5,557 nucleotides of DNA from Chloroflexota bacterium (lineage in GTDB: Bacteria > Chloroflexota > Anaerolineae > Anaerolineales > Anaerolineaceae), in the NCBI GenBank assembly GCA_023406965.1, contig JAEXTI010000169.1, positions 1 through 5,557 of the forward strand. Direction: 5' to 3'. Below the pieces are notes generated by a model. The model was not told the origin of the DNA, ran no database searches, and saw nothing but the letters and a program-made list of their open reading frames with translations. Positions within the stretch are counted from its first letter, which is position 1. Every line of letters starts with the position of its first letter. Below, piece after piece: positions 5,517 to 5,557 of this stretch. A program made the translations under genes and the position numbers.

Positions 5517-5557
5517 ATGGATGAATTTGAGGTTGAGTTAACAATCCTGGTGTATGG
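5517..5557 (+). CDS. Start of a further operon gene, cut by the window edge
   Basis: An ATG at 5517 follows AAGGAG (5507-5512) with a 4-nt spacer and opens a frame to the window end, MDEFEVELTILVYG. It begins 22 bp after the previous stop with no terminator between, so it is probably the fourth gene of the operon. The other nearby ATGs (5494 and 5521) run into stops within a few codons. Fourteen residues are too few to recognise a family. No signal peptide or TM start is evident in them, so the product may be cytoplasmic. Confidence 0.55.
   Translation, partial: MDEFEVELTILVY

Larger units (their letters stand above)
2073..5557 (+). other. Predicted operon: cyclase, two output-less HAMP proteins, further gene
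   Basis: Four consecutive plus-strand starts are separated by +12, -4 and +22 nt, each with its own ribosome binding site. No terminator-like hairpin with a T-run is seen in the gaps. Three of the four products share the TM-helical ectodomain-TM-HAMP plan, which supports a joint function. Transcription presumably begins near 2013. Confidence 0.75.

Overview
The window holds four complete protein-coding genes and the first codons of a fifth. They are arranged as two divergent transcription units around an intergenic region of about 200 bp. Codon third positions are rich in G and C, Shine-Dalgarno sites are good, and the protein styles (a 12-TM DUF4153/DUF4173-like protein, a HAMP-linked class III cyclase with a TPR-like tail, a palindromic repeat beginning GTAGGGGCACG) would fit a Chloroflexota genome, perhaps Anaerolineae. 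That assignment is inference from general resemblance; no marker gene is present.

Layout: positions 1-268 are non-coding. They hold a short hairpin at the left edge and a 120-bp imperfect palindrome (119-238) built from four alternating copies of a GGCACGRGG-type motif. On the minus strand, 269-1870 encodes a multi-pass membrane protein of the DUF4153/DUF4173 type. Its start is fixed by a good ribosome binding site, and a near-consensus promoter lies about 70 bp upstream. The divergent spacer (1871-2072) also holds several dyads and, for the plus strand, a perfect TATAAT with no recognisable -35.

On the plus strand, 2073-5494 forms a tight operon. It starts with a membrane-bound class III adenylate cyclase (TM, helical ectodomain, TM, HAMP, cyclase, TPR-like tail). 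Two smaller proteins follow with the same TM-ectodomain-TM-HAMP layout but no output domain, and these two overlap by ATGA. A further gene begins at 5517 and runs off the window.

The most interesting point is that one catalytically complete cyclase is co-transcribed with two HAMP receptor-like proteins that end in a short coiled coil. A plausible reading is a cAMP-signalling cassette in which the output-less receptors pair with the cyclase, or with each other, and tune its activity. This is inference. The sequence shows only the architecture and the operon linkage.
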